A stretch of DNA of 64,000 nt from Mesotaenium endlicherianum (Eukaryota > Streptophyta > Zygnematophyceae > Zygnematales > Mesotaeniaceae): positions 114,070 through 178,069 of the forward strand of contig WELA01011264.1 in assembly GCA_009602735.1 (NCBI GenBank), given 5' to 3'. A program made the position numbers and the translations under genes. Position 1 is the stretch's first letter. Every line of letters begins with the position of its first letter. The notes beneath the pieces are model-generated. The model made no database searches and was not told where the DNA came from. It saw only the letters and a list, made by a program, of their open reading frames with translations. Of this stretch, positions 1 to 11,018 are shown piece by piece.

Positions 1-2120
1 CCCCCGGGGGCGCACTTTTGCCCCCCAGCTAGCTACTTCTGCCTCCCCACCAGGGAAAGCAACAACACATGATCTGCCAAAAGAAGAACAATACCAGAAA
101 GAAAGGAAAAGAAACTCACACCTATACACTTGCTATGACAGGAGTCGAGAGAGTATACTAATGTACTCGCATGCATTGCTGGGTACAGTTCTAACTAGTT
201 GCCTCTTTCACGCACTCGATGCATGTAGGTGCAAGTTTTGCTCAGACGTGCTGTCATTGGCTGCTCCGCAAGGAATTCTGCCTGCCTCACCAAGAGTTCC
301 GAAGCAGCCAAAATCGAGACGGATCGAAGGACAGACAACACCACCACTTACCAGAAAGTAATCTTTGACACCCAATATGCACCTTGCTCAGGTGAAGTTG
401 TCGAAGCCTGCACAGTTTTTTACTAAACATTAGTTCCCCCTCAAAATGAAACGCAAATAGTTATTTGCAAGATTAAACGAACTACATAAGCATAGCACTG
501 ACCTTGACAATTGGTTGTACATTTTCAATGTTTATCGTTGGATCTCCGGTAGTGATGGCTGATACGCCTTCGTCACTGGTAGTAACTTTATCAGAAACTG
601 GAACAACATCACTGGTTCTCTTACTTGCTTCCCCTTTGACAGGAGGGCGACTTCCCTCAGCTCCCCGACCCATGATATTCTACCTAGAAGACCAGCCCAA
701 GCTCAATTCCAGCACATAAGCGCGCACCACCTCCTATCAAATCTATACAACATGTCCGCAACTGCTCCTGCTTCTTCTACGAAATTAGGATACGCAAAGC
801 AGTTGCACCAGTGAAGAATGGCATCTCGTATTGAATTTCCTTCATGAAGAGATGCATGCCTGCACAGAAGAGTTTCGACTTGGCACCTCTATTCGAAGCT
901 CCCGACTGACACGTCGAGTAGTGAACTACCTAGACTGCGTCTCTTCTCTGAGTGTCGTGTATGGTGGGCGGGCATGACGTTCGTTGCTTCACATGATGCG
1001 ATGTAGCAGTCCAGAGCAGCCCAGAGCTGGGCAAGAGCTGGCCAGAGCTGACCCTCTTGGCTTCGGGATGTCGACGACCGGCCAGAGTAGAAAGATTGTC
1101 CTGGTGGTGCCTTTCGGCTCGTCGTTTGTAGAAAAGATAGAAGATCGGATGGCAGTATCTGTGCCTACGTCACGTCCTCTTGTGGCCACGATAGTCTCGA
1201 ACGGGTGCCTCGTAGGAATATGTCTCAGGGCCCGCGCTCCGCCACGATGGCATACAAGAGCCTTCGAATAGGCTGTAGAAAGCGGTAGGAAGTCAGTAAA
1301 AAGTGGGGTCAGGAAGTTACCTTCACCAATCTTTGCCAATCTTTGCAGTACGTGGGTGAACTTTGAAGTGAGGGTGAAGCATGCACATATGCATTCCATA
1401 TCACATGATTCATTCCAGCCAAGTCCAGCCCCACTCCAGCTTCAGTGCTCAATAGAGAGTTACCGTAAAGCTTGGGGTAGGGACTCGGGAGGGGAGTCGT
1501 CGTTACTGGTTGTTTTACAGCCCGCGGTACCTCCATCTCCACACACCGGCAATTGCCACCAAACCGTCCCCCAGTAGTGCAATACGGGTACAGTCCCATC
1601 AGAGCGCCTCGGTGGACTATTGTCGCAACTGGCAGTTTGTTGCGACACACGTGACGGGAGTCACGGTGCGCCCAGGTACTGACAGTCAACCATTGCCCAC
1701 CGACCAGGCCCTGCAGCTCGTCACACGTTTAGAGTGACCACACAAAAACTCGGCCAATTTCGACACTCGACAATGGATGGAGATTTGCTAGCAGCTGTAA
1801 GGCGTTTCCACTAAGGTTTGCAAAGCCACACCAACAATTGCTGAGTCAAGCAAGGCTGAGACGATAGGCCACCTCACCCTAGGGTCTGTTGGCACTGCTG
1901 CCACAATGGCACTACCACGACAAGGGGTGTGACCTCGCAATCCACGTAAGCATGGGCAGTGACCAAGAGGTCAAGCAATCACGCGCGATGCTTACAAGGC
2001 AAAGTGCATGACCACAGACTTGACATACGTTAAGCTAAGCGCAAACTTTGTGGGTACATGCATGTAGGTGCTTGAGTAAAGCACGAGCATTGCACACATA
2101 GTCCTCATTCTCTCTCATAT
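1..2120. other. No recognised gene
   Basis: I see no protein family, RNA gene or repeat family here. The open frames are short, overlap on both strands and show no recognisable motif. Around 1010-1060 there is a small run of imperfect AGAGCTGG copies. The stretch may be the 5' non-coding part of the hAT transposon that begins to be readable at 2129, or unrelated intergenic DNA. No terminal inverted repeat could be identified by eye. Confidence 0.4.
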
Positions 2121-2128
2121 TTTTCTAG

Positions 2129-2611
2129 GAAAGAACGGGAAGGAGAAAGAAGAAGAGGAAGGAAGAAGAAGGAGAAGGGCGCGAAGAAGGAGTTCCACGA
2201 GATCGGAGACGCCAGAACTTCCAGAGACAACCTATAGGACGAGCAGATGTTGGAAGACGAGCAATTGCAACACTCTTTAGACTAGGAGAATTCAAATAGC
2301 GAGCGAATCTTTGCACCAGAGTTGAGCAAAAACCCGAAATGCTTTGGTTGGAGTCAGTGATTGCTTGTATCCAGCCGCAATGACTAGTGAGGATAGGGAT
2401 GAGAACTTCAAGGTAAAATTGTCGCTGAGGTGCTTCAATGGTCGGACCCGAAACAATCTTCTCATTTATGAAGAGTTTGTTGAGATTTATTCAACGAATT
2501 TCTCTAACAGAATGCAAAAGGATGCTTCATACACGCAATCTGTAGCATTCATAAATTTGGTCCAATACTTGATGATGCTTTACCGCTGTATCACCAACTT
2601 CGGAAGGACGA
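2129..2611 (+). pseudogene. hAT transposase, N-terminal piece (DUF659-like), broken
   Basis: This is a fragment of a hAT-superfamily DNA transposase, the nuclear enzyme that cuts and pastes the element. The exon probably starts after the acceptor-like TTTTCTAG ending at 2128. A basic run is followed by GRRAIATLFRLGEF and then PEMLWLESVIACIQP, which match the start of the DUF659 region of plant hATs (RAIA-FF--GIPF and onwards). A TAG at 2297-2299 interrupts that frame. Further on, GRTRNNLLIYEEF and NRMQKDASY (from about 2430) are in another frame and resemble the W-DGR-RNLLNF and SVDAS--KDA segments. The piece ends exactly at 2611, where a minus-strand LTR starts. The reading continues at 29501 on the far side of the insertion. 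The family call rests on motif order recognised by eye. Confidence 0.6.
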
Positions 2612-3320
2612 TGAAATGAAACAACTTACTTAAAAGCGAATAACAATCAACAAAAGATCTTCATATCAACAAGTAAATTTTATGGTAATTTTTGGTTAAC
2701 TCATCAAACAACAAAAACCACACAACTAGCGTAAGCAAACTTCATAAATCAAATGCAAGTCACAAGCATCAATAATGCAATCAGTAAACTCATACATAAG
2801 CAAGGTAAGTGAGCAGTTTGTGGAATGGCTTGCAGCCTCGGATTCAAACATTTTCCATTAGTTTGTACAGAGAGTTGGTCCCGTTTTTGAATGCCAAATT
2901 CGATAGCAATATCTAACAAATGTATGTGGAATGACTTTACTGTTCAACGGCAAGTGCGACGGCACCGCCTATCCAGGAGTTAACCACGTCCGTAGGACCT
3001 CGGCTAACCAATTCCACCACCATTTCCTATTATACCAAATTGCCATCCGCCTACGGCGTCATCTGGCCATTCATCTATCATATTGCACTTAGATAAACTA
3101 CTTGGAAATTTGCAAGTACTGCTTAAGCCGGTCAGCTGACTGTCGAAGAATGTGTCAGCGAGCTGACTTAATTTGACTTCAGCCTGCTGAACTCGGTTGG
3201 GTCATTACAATGGAAATTAGTAAAAGTCTAGCAAACTTAATGTTAACTAAAATTCAAAACGTTAAACTTGATAAATTATTGTATCTCGATAATTTTACAT
3301 CTACCAATATATTGATTCAT
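2612..3320 (-). repeat. 3' LTR of the old family-1 copy
   Basis: It starts TGAAATGAA on the plus strand, the complement of the family's LTR end, and carries the hallmark blocks in order: the region around CAGTAAACTC, the GTTAACCACG/GGACCTCGG block, the AGCTGAC/GTCAGC dyad block and the A/T-rich end before ATTGATTCAT at 3320. It is strongly diverged from the young LTRs at 10266, 18301 and 26375. Confidence 0.8.
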
Positions 3321-5785
3321 GGCGAGGGGCACATTTTCATAATTGGAGGGTGTTGTTGCCACTCCCCTAACTACACCGCGAACTACCCTTTTGGTTGCTT
3401 TATCATAAGGAGGCTTTTGCCTCTCCCTACTTCCCAAGTAAGTCAGTTCCTCCTCCTCTGCTGCCTGCACAGGAGAGCTAGGTACATGAGCCCGAGGTGA
3501 TGTGGGCTGCACCACTGAGTGAACTACCCATTTCCCTTGCCATCCTGGGGTCAAGACGTCTCAATTGCCTGCCATTGTCCCTCTTGCCTTTCCAAGGTTG
3601 ATGCATCCCTTGTTTTTGTTCTTCCTCATCCTCATCCTCTTCTTCAGAGAGTGCTGGGATTGAGTCTGCCAGGTCATTCAACTCCCTAGTTGACATGGAG
3701 TTATCTACAGACCGCCCTTTCCTAGATTGAGCTCGGGGTTCCTGGGCTCTGACCTTGCTAATTCCTATTCGGCCCGCCTTCTTTGCCGATTTGACAAAAG
3801 CATACTTCCCCTTAGAGAAATAATATTATCCTCTCTTCCTGTCCGCCTTCATCTCTCGGTTCATGTCTGTAATGAATCAATATATTGGTAGAAGTAATAT
3901 CAATTCAATAACAATAGTTGAATAAGTTAAGTCCGCTAAACTTTAGTTGATACTAAGTCTGCTGGATTTTTAGTAATACTGAGTAGAATGACTCAGCCAA
4001 GAGCAGCAGGCTGAAGTCCACTCAGGTCAGCATGCTGTCACATTCTTTGACAGCCAGCTGACTGCCTTAACACTAGATAACCCAGAGCATCATACATGAT
4101 GCAACTCCCACATTTTGATGCAATTACTTGCCCCCTTTGTCCCTACCATATTTCTCTGTATACTTAATTATTTTGAGTGAATTTAGTCTTAAATAGTGGA
4201 TTGCATCGCAACGTGTTCAGAAGTGAATCAACAGGTCAAACCAACTTCTTACTTACAAGTTACATCAAAACGTGTACGATTGAAATGAATCGACTTACCA
4301 AAGGCAATTAACAATTGATGAAGATCTTTATATCAATAAGTAATCTTCATGGTATTTTTTGTTAATTGATTAAATAGCAAAAGACAACACATTAGCGATG
4401 GACAATTCCCGCAAGTCAAATGCAAGTAAACTAGCATCAATAATGCAATCAATAAACTCTTACATAAGCAAGGCTAGAAGACAGTGCATATCAATGGCTT
4501 CCCGCCTTGGATTCAGATATCTCTCAGTAAGCTGTACAAGAGAGTTGGCCTCGTTTCCGAATGCCGAACTCGAGACCAATACCTAGCATATGTACATGGA
4601 ATGAGTTTACTGTTCAACAGCAAGTGCGATGGCACCGCCTACCCGGGAGTTAACCACGTTGGTAGGACCTCGGTTAACCAAATCCACCGCCATCTCCCAT
4701 CATCCCGAAACACCATCCATCATAAGGATGTCATCTGACCATTCATCTAGCATATCACACTTAAATGCATATCTAGGCAATTTGCTGCTACCGAGTACGG
4801 AAGTCAGCTGGCTGTCAAAGAATGTGTCAGCAAGCTGACTTAAGTTGACTTCAGCCTGCTGCTCTCGGCTGAGTCATATTACTCAAGCATCCATTTAGCC
4901 TGGGGTCCCAAGGGGCAATGTGAGGTGGTAGGATGAGGTAGCCATCTAGCCCATAGTGGAAGTCATCTGGTTGGGCCCGGTCACACTCCTGCTTCTTGTT
5001 AGTGATGGTCATCCTCTTCCAGTCTGTGGGCTGCTGGTAGTACTGTGGCCCATGCTCAGCCTTTTTCAGCTTACAAGGAAACCAGTGGGGAGAGAACATC
5101 TGCTGCCCTGTTTCCCTAGCCAGGTACTCCCAACTCCTCCGCTCAACCTCATCGTAAGCTGGCAACAGTGTCAGGTAAAATACCGTATCCTTAAAGCTAT
5201 CGAGCTGCATGCTCATCATCTTGATGAGTCTCTGATCTCCCACTATTTCAGGTATTGGAACTGGCTTGTTCTCCAAATCAACCGCAAGGTACCGAGCTTG
5301 CTCTGCTGTATAGCCCACCATCTTGGCATAATCTTCGTAGAGGACCACACCGGTGTGTGTCTCAATGTACCTATCAAGTGCTTCAGCTCCTTCTTTCTAT
5401 AGCATTGTTGTCTATTCCAGCTTGTTGATCTCCTGGGCGGCCAGTAATGCTTCCTTCAGGTTATCAAAGGTTTGGCCACCCACCACATTACATCTGTAAG
5501 TGGCCAGGCTCTTCTGCTTCTCAGCTTTAGCCTTCTTTCTTCTCTCCTCCTCTGCTGCCGCCGCTTCTTCTTGTTGTTTCTTCTGTCTCTCCTCTTTCGC
5601 TTTCCTGAGGTTTTCCGCCTCCTGCCCCTTCTTCCTCTGTGCTTCCTCTGTCGCCTCTTGTTGTCTGCGGACTCTTTCTTGTTCTCTCCTGGTGAGAGAC
5701 GTTGCCGCCAGCTCTTTCTGGTATTGCTCCATTGTCCTCCTGGCTCCTTTCGCTTTTTGTCTTCCTTTTGTGTGGTGGGAGCCAT
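3321..5785 (-). pseudogene. Third-ORF remnant of the old family-1 copy
   Basis: This is a decayed copy of the family's extra ORF after pol. It is in two parts, 5785-4878 (coiled-coil N-terminus and conserved core) and 3867-3321 (basic and acidic middle, start of the tail), separated by an inserted LTR fragment. The start ATG at 5785 (minus) lies 2 nt after a CAAG, with a TATTAAC about 30 nt upstream, matching the layout in the young copies. Core blocks such as VLYEDYAKMVGYTAEQARYL and HYGLDGYLILPPHIAPWDPR are retained almost unchanged. Broken; function unknown. Confidence 0.75.
3864..4877. repeat. Rearranged family-1 LTR fragments in inverted orientation
   Basis: 3868-4066 is the first 200 bp of a family-1 LTR in plus orientation, beginning TGTAATGAATC. 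4281-4877 is a family-1 LTR in minus orientation, beginning TGAAATGAATC and lacking its outer end. The 214 bp between (4067-4280) match nothing I know. The pair sits inside the third ORF of the old minus-strand copy, with ATGA present at both junctions. The arrangement looks like a rearranged solo insertion, not a complete element. Confidence 0.65.
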
Positions 5786-6189
5786 CTTGCACATGTAACC
5801 AAGGCACAAGTTAATAGGATCTCGATCTTTGTCACAGGAGTTGCAGATAGAGAAGTACAGTTTGTATTATTATGGTAGGTTTGTTCTTGTTTACCTTAAA
5901 TGGTGGTTACTAGGAGTTAACGGAGCTGTAGTGCGCTGAAAAATAAACGGATGAATGTGTGTGCAGGGTGAGTTAAGTAATGTATTGATGTGCGAGTTCC
6001 TTTTTCATTCCGCCATCTTTGCTTAATGTGGGCCTGGCTGTCACATCTGTCACTATGCTGACACTTTTATTGTCAATAATTGTTCCTTTCTCGCACACTA
6101 ATTGTCATTCACTGGCACATTTTCCCTCCAACTTAAATGGAGATAGGACCTCATGTCACCTTCCCATGTCAACTAAAATGACAGTCAGG
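5786..6189 (-). other. Spacer between pol and third ORF of the old copy
   Basis: This is the non-coding stretch equivalent to 16244-16510 in the young copies. It includes TCCAACTTAAATGGAGA near 6127-6143, the complement of the internal polypurine-tract-like sequence seen in the other copies. No other gene is visible. Confidence 0.6.
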
Positions 6190-6339
6190 GAGGTGCCCCA
6201 GCCGCCGAAGGTGGAATTGTTTCAACGCCCCTTTGGCATTGGTCAAATGGTCCTTAAATTCCCAAGTATCCCCAGAGGCATCGTACCCCTTCCATTTGAC
6301 CAGGTTCTTTATGACATATTTAGATGATCGACGGACAGA

Positions 6340-6344
6340 GCGAG
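6340..6344 (+). repeat. Target-site duplication GCGAG, left of solo LTR
   Basis: GCGAG immediately left of the solo LTR, repeated exactly at 6848-6852. Confidence 0.85.
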
Positions 6345-6847
6345 TGTAGTGATTTGAGTTATAATATATTAGTTTACATACATTTTAATGCTTTTGAATA
6401 TATTTGGAGTAGTATTGTGTGGCGTCAAGTGTGAATAGATACTCTACTGACTTGGTTCATGTCCTTTGAACCTTCTAAGGCATTTTCGAACTTAGAGGAA
6501 GGACCTAGAAGAACTCCATGTGGCAAAAGTCAAATGTGCCATTTTTAGGTCAAAAGGTTATGTGTACATTATTCTAGAAAGAGGTGGCAAGTTTTGGGAT
6601 GTGTTGGGTGCCAACACATCAACATTCACCTTCCTAGAAATTACTTATGTAGCAAGTATATAAACAAGAGCTAGAACATAGAACGACATTCCAGAATCAC
6701 TTTTGTACTTGCCAAATTCCAGAAATATATTAACTTTCAAAAAGCCATCTCTATTTCAAGAAGCTACCACTTGTGTTCAAAGATCCTTGTCTTGAATAGA
6801 TAAAGTATTATATTTCACTAAGTACTTTATCTATCTGTTTCACTACA
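6345..6847 (+). repeat. Solo LTR of gypsy family 2
   Basis: A 503-bp LTR running from TGTAGTGATTTGAG to CTGTTTCACTACA, inserted in the chromodomain part of the old pol. It matches, on the opposite strand, the 504-bp LTR at 36586-37089. Exact 5-bp duplications (GCGAG) flank it, as expected when a full element inserted and its internal part was later lost by LTR-LTR recombination. No internal sequence remains. Confidence 0.9.
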
Positions 6848-6852
6848 GCGAG
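6848..6852 (+). repeat. Target-site duplication GCGAG, right of solo LTR
   Basis: Exact copy of 6340-6344. Confidence 0.85.
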
Positions 6853-9800
6853 CATCTAGAATCTCCTCGACCTCATATTCCTCAGGGTCACCATCCCTGA
6901 CAGCGGGGACCAGTCTCGATTGGACAGGTAACCGACCTGTGAACAGTGTGTCACCTTTGATGTACGGTTCTAGGAAGAAGACATTAAAGATTGAGTGACC
7001 CTTGTACTTTGCTCACATGTTCATTTGTAAGTGTTCAAATCGACACGGCGCACCACTAAATATAGACGGACCCAGACCGGACCAAGCTTTTTCTTGACCA
7101 CACCACGCAGGTACAGGTGTTAAGAATGCAGTTTCATCAAATCCCCCTTTGAGAATGTCAACTCCCGACGGTGTTGATTAGCGTACCTTTGTTGATTTTC
7201 CTGAGCTTTGTGCAGATTGTGTTGGACTTCTGGCAGCGTGTCAGCAAACTCCTGAGTTAACTGGAGGACCACCGGATTGTTAATCCCCTCAAGGTGAGTT
7301 AAAGACTCCCCTAGCGCATCTAAAGGAGACTTTGGGACTCTACCCAAACTGAGTTCAAAAGGAGTCTTTCCTGTTGACACGTGCACTGCACTGTTGACCG
7401 CAAACTGAATTTGAAGCAACAGGTCATCTCAACTATCTTGTTTTTGGTTAATATATGCTCTCATCACATCTTGCAGAACTCGGTTAGTTCCTTCAGTCTG
7501 TCCATCAGTCTGAAAATGGTTGGCTGTGCTGAGCAGGTGTTTGACTCCCATTAATCTCATTAAAGCTCTCCAGAACTTAGAGGTAAATTTTGAGTCTCGA
7601 TCTGAGATAATATTAGAGAAGAGCCCATGGTAGCATACTACATGGTTGTAGAACTGTCTCGCAGTTTCGAGTGCAGTCACCTTGACGGTGGTGGGGATGA
7701 AAATGACCTTTTTTGTCAGTTTATCCACTACATGCCCATCGGCAGTTCTTAGTAGTGTTACCACCCAATCCATGCATATTGTTTCCTAGCGTCCAGCTGG
7801 GATGGTCAGTGGTAGTAATAGACCCCCGGGTGGTGTGTGCCTAGACTTATTTTCTTGACACCGATCACATGACTTAACATATTTCAAGACCTCCCGCGGC
7901 AACCCATCCTAATGATAATGTTTTGTCAGTTTGCCAACAGTTTTGGCCTGCCCCAAATGCCCACCCAATAAACTTTCATGCGCTTGACTCAGTAAGAGGG
8001 ACCTTATTTCCAAGTTATTAGGAATGTCCAGCTTCAGCCCGCCTGAAGTGGTTTCAGTCACCCATACCCCTCCCTTTAGCCGATACCCAAGTGCAGTAGC
8101 AGGACACACACCATCACTTGGGCTGGGCTCAAATGTTGGGTCACAAAGGTAGGCTTTCCTAAGATGTTCAAGGAAGGACTTTTTCATCTTTAGTGAAGTG
8201 AGTGCACACAGGACTTTATCCACAGCATGCTGACTAAAGTTCCTTTCTTGCACGTCAGGTCGTCTAGAGACTGCATCAGCAGGATTCAACTTCCCTGGTT
8301 TGTAGTCAATCTGGACTTGGAATTGCTCCAGCATCTGGCTCTAGCGGTTCTCCCTTCTTCACAGCTCGGACTTCTTCTGAAAGTGTGTCAGAGATGATCT
8401 GTAATTACCTTAAATGCTTTACCATGTAAGTATGCTCTTCACTGTTTGAGCATATGATTGCAAGCAGCTCTTTATCATGCACAGAATAGTTAATTTCAGC
8501 TGGATTGAATTTCATAGACTCATACAGCACAGGGTGCCATTCTTGCCGTATTTTATTATCCTTTGTGGTTTTTTCAGAAGGCTGCAACAAAATAGCACCC
8601 ATGACAAAGTCAAAAGCATCAGTAACCACCTGCACAGGTTTGCTGGGGTCATACACGGCTAAGACTGGGGCAAAACAGAGAGCATCTTTAAATGTCTGGA
8701 AGGCAGCCAGCTGCTCTTCCCCCCACACATACCCTATGTCCTTCTTAGTAAGGTCAGTCAATTTACTGGTCTTTATAGAGTAATTCTTAATGAATCTCCT
8801 ATAATTGTTAGCCAACCCAAGGAAGGATCTAACTTCCGAGACAAACTGTGGTACGGGCCAGTCCCTTATGGTTTGGACTTTCTTAGGATCCACACTAATG
8901 CCTTCCTTACTGACACCGTGGCCTTAGAATTCAATATTTTTCGTAAAAAAATCACACTTCCTCATTTTAGCATATAACCGATTTCTTCTCTGAGTGTCCA
9001 TGATTGTCTTTAAGTGCTCAGCATGCTGAACTTCATCTTTAGAGAAAATTAAAATATCATCTAAGAAGATTTGCACAACCTTATCCAAGTAAGGTCTTAA
9101 AATGTCATTCATAGCACCCATGAAGGTTGCAGGAGCATTAGTCAAATTCATAATGTCCATGACGTGTGCGAAAAGCAGTCTTGTGTTTGTCCCAAGTCAG
9201 CAATTCTGATTTGATGATAGCCACTCTTAAGATCTATCTTACAGAACACTTTAGCACCAGACAGGATATCAAGTAAGTCCTCGATTGTGGGTAAAACATA
9301 CTTGTTCTTTACTGTAATTCTGTTAAGAGCTCTGTAATCAACGCACATCCGCATACTCCCATCCTTTTTCTTAACAAAGAGGATGGGTGCGCCATAAGGT
9401 CATTTACTGGGGAAAATGTAACCATTCTCCTTAAGCTCTGTAATCTGTGTTTCAACTCTTCGCTCTCCACATAAGACAAGCCATAAGTGCGTTGCTAGGG
9501 TAGCTGACTCCCAGGTAATAAGTCAATCCTGTGATCCACTTCCCTCATAAGAGGTAGTCCTGGAGACATATTAAATACATCCGTGTACAGAGCAACAATT
9601 TTTGCAGCAGTAGGGAGCGCCGGAGGGCTTACCTTTTTCTCAACCACTTCTTCGAGTTGAGGGGGTACCTCTCTTAGCAGCAGACAGAACATTCTGTCTT
9701 CCTTCTGGTTCCAGCTTTCGATGAACCCTATTGCATTCAGCAATTTGCATCATCCTGGAAGCCTCTCGTTTTCCTTCATTTGCCATCCATACAAGACAAG

Positions 9801-10260
9801 AGGAAGAGCACTGATGGGTGCCAAGTTAGTCTGCCCATCACTGGCTCCTCTCATTCAACTATACCTCTGCTCCAACACACTTAGCTTGATGTCTATCAAG
9901 CCAGGACCTGCCTAGCACGAGATCATAAAAGCCTGTGTTGAGTACCTCAAATGTAAGCGTTTCAATTAGAATTGCAATGCCAGAACCTAACTGGACCTCA
10001 ATTGGCTTGGTTATAACTCCTCCCGGGATACTTGAGGCATCTCCAAGGAATATTTTTCTATTGCCTTGGGTGACAGTAGGCAGCCTTAGCCGCTCAACTA
10101 AGTCCTTATGGATAAAAGTATGTGTCGCCCCTTTGTCAAATGCCCTCACCTTTCTACCTGCAATCATGCAATGCAGTAGGATTGGGAAGATTGTCTTTTC
10201 CTGACTTTTGCATTGTTCTCTTGACTTAGCAAATAAATGTTGGACATCAAATGGAACAAG

Positions 10261-10265
10261 ATCCT
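10261..10265 (+). repeat. Target-site duplication ATCCT, left of the tandem array
   Basis: ATCCT directly before the first LTR. The same five bases follow the third LTR at 27095-27099, and the old pol reads on across them. Confidence 0.85.
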
Positions 10266-10984
10266 TGTAATGAATCAGTATATTAGTGGATATAATATTC
10301 ATTTAAATACAATAGTTAATTAAGTTCAGCCTACTAAACTTTAGTTAATAGTCAGTCTGCTGGACTTTACATAATTATCAGTTTAATGACTCGGCCGAAA
10401 GCAGCAGGCTGAAGTCAACTTAAGTCAGCTTGCTGACACATTCTTTGACAGCCAGCTGACTTCCGCACTCGGTAGCAGCGAGCTGGCTCGATATGCATCT
10501 AAGTGTGGTATGCTAGATGAATGGCCAGATGACATCCCTATGATGGATGGCGATTCGGGATAATGGGAGATGGCGGTGGATTTGGTTAACCGAGGTCCTA
10601 CCAACGTGGTTAACTCCCGGGTAGGCGAAGCTATCGCACTGACCGTTGAACAGTAAACTCATTCCATGTACATATGCTAGGCATTGCTCTCGAGTTCGGC
10701 ATTCGGAAACGAGGCCAACTCTCCTGTACAGCTTACTGAGAGTGATCTGAATCCAAGGCGAGAAGCCATTGATACGCACTGTCTTCTAACCTTGCTTATG
10801 TATGAGTTTACTGATTTGCATCATTGATGCTAGTTTACTCGCATTTGACTTACGAGTATTATTCCCTGCTAGTGTATTGTCCTTTGCCGTTTAACTAGTT
10901 AACGGAAATACCATAAAGATTACTTGCTGATATAAAGATCTTTATTAATTGTTAATCGCCTATTTGGTAAGTTGATTCATTTGA
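10266..10984 (+). repeat. LTR A (5' LTR of copy 1)
   Basis: 719 bp, starting TGTAATGAATC and ending in a form of GATTCATTTCA, giving the short inverted ends typical of LTRs. The U3 side carries several GCTGA/TCAGC dyads. The PBS starts after a 1-nt spacer. Confidence 0.9.
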
Positions 10985-10985
10985 G

Positions 10986-10997
10986 TGGTATCGGAGC
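10986..10997 (+). promoter_or_regulatory. Primer-binding site, copy 1
   Basis: TGGTATCGGAGC, complementary to the 3' end of initiator-Met tRNA with one change from the usual plant TGGTATCAGAGC. It lies 1 nt after the LTR. Confidence 0.85.
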
Positions 10998-11018
10998 AGT
11001 TATCACAGTCGTCTTTGT

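Larger units (their letters stand above)
6190..10265 (-). pseudogene. pol remnant of the old family-1 copy
   Basis: Decayed Ty3/gypsy polyprotein reading right to left: protease region (10265-9860), reverse transcriptase (about 9750-8900, with [10 protein letters not shown]), RNase H (about 8890-8400, with [13 protein letters not shown]), integrase zinc finger and core (about 8330-7430), GPY/F region and a chromodomain split by the solo LTR at 6345-6847. All domains are alignable with the open copies at 12566 and 20601, but there are many breaks. The protease end is interrupted at 10265 by the tandem array and resumes at 27100. Confidence 0.85.

Noticed and set aside
989-1399. 136-codon minus-strand open frame as a host gene
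   Set aside because: No recognisable motif, overlapped by a similar open frame on the plus strand, and no conserved neighbour.
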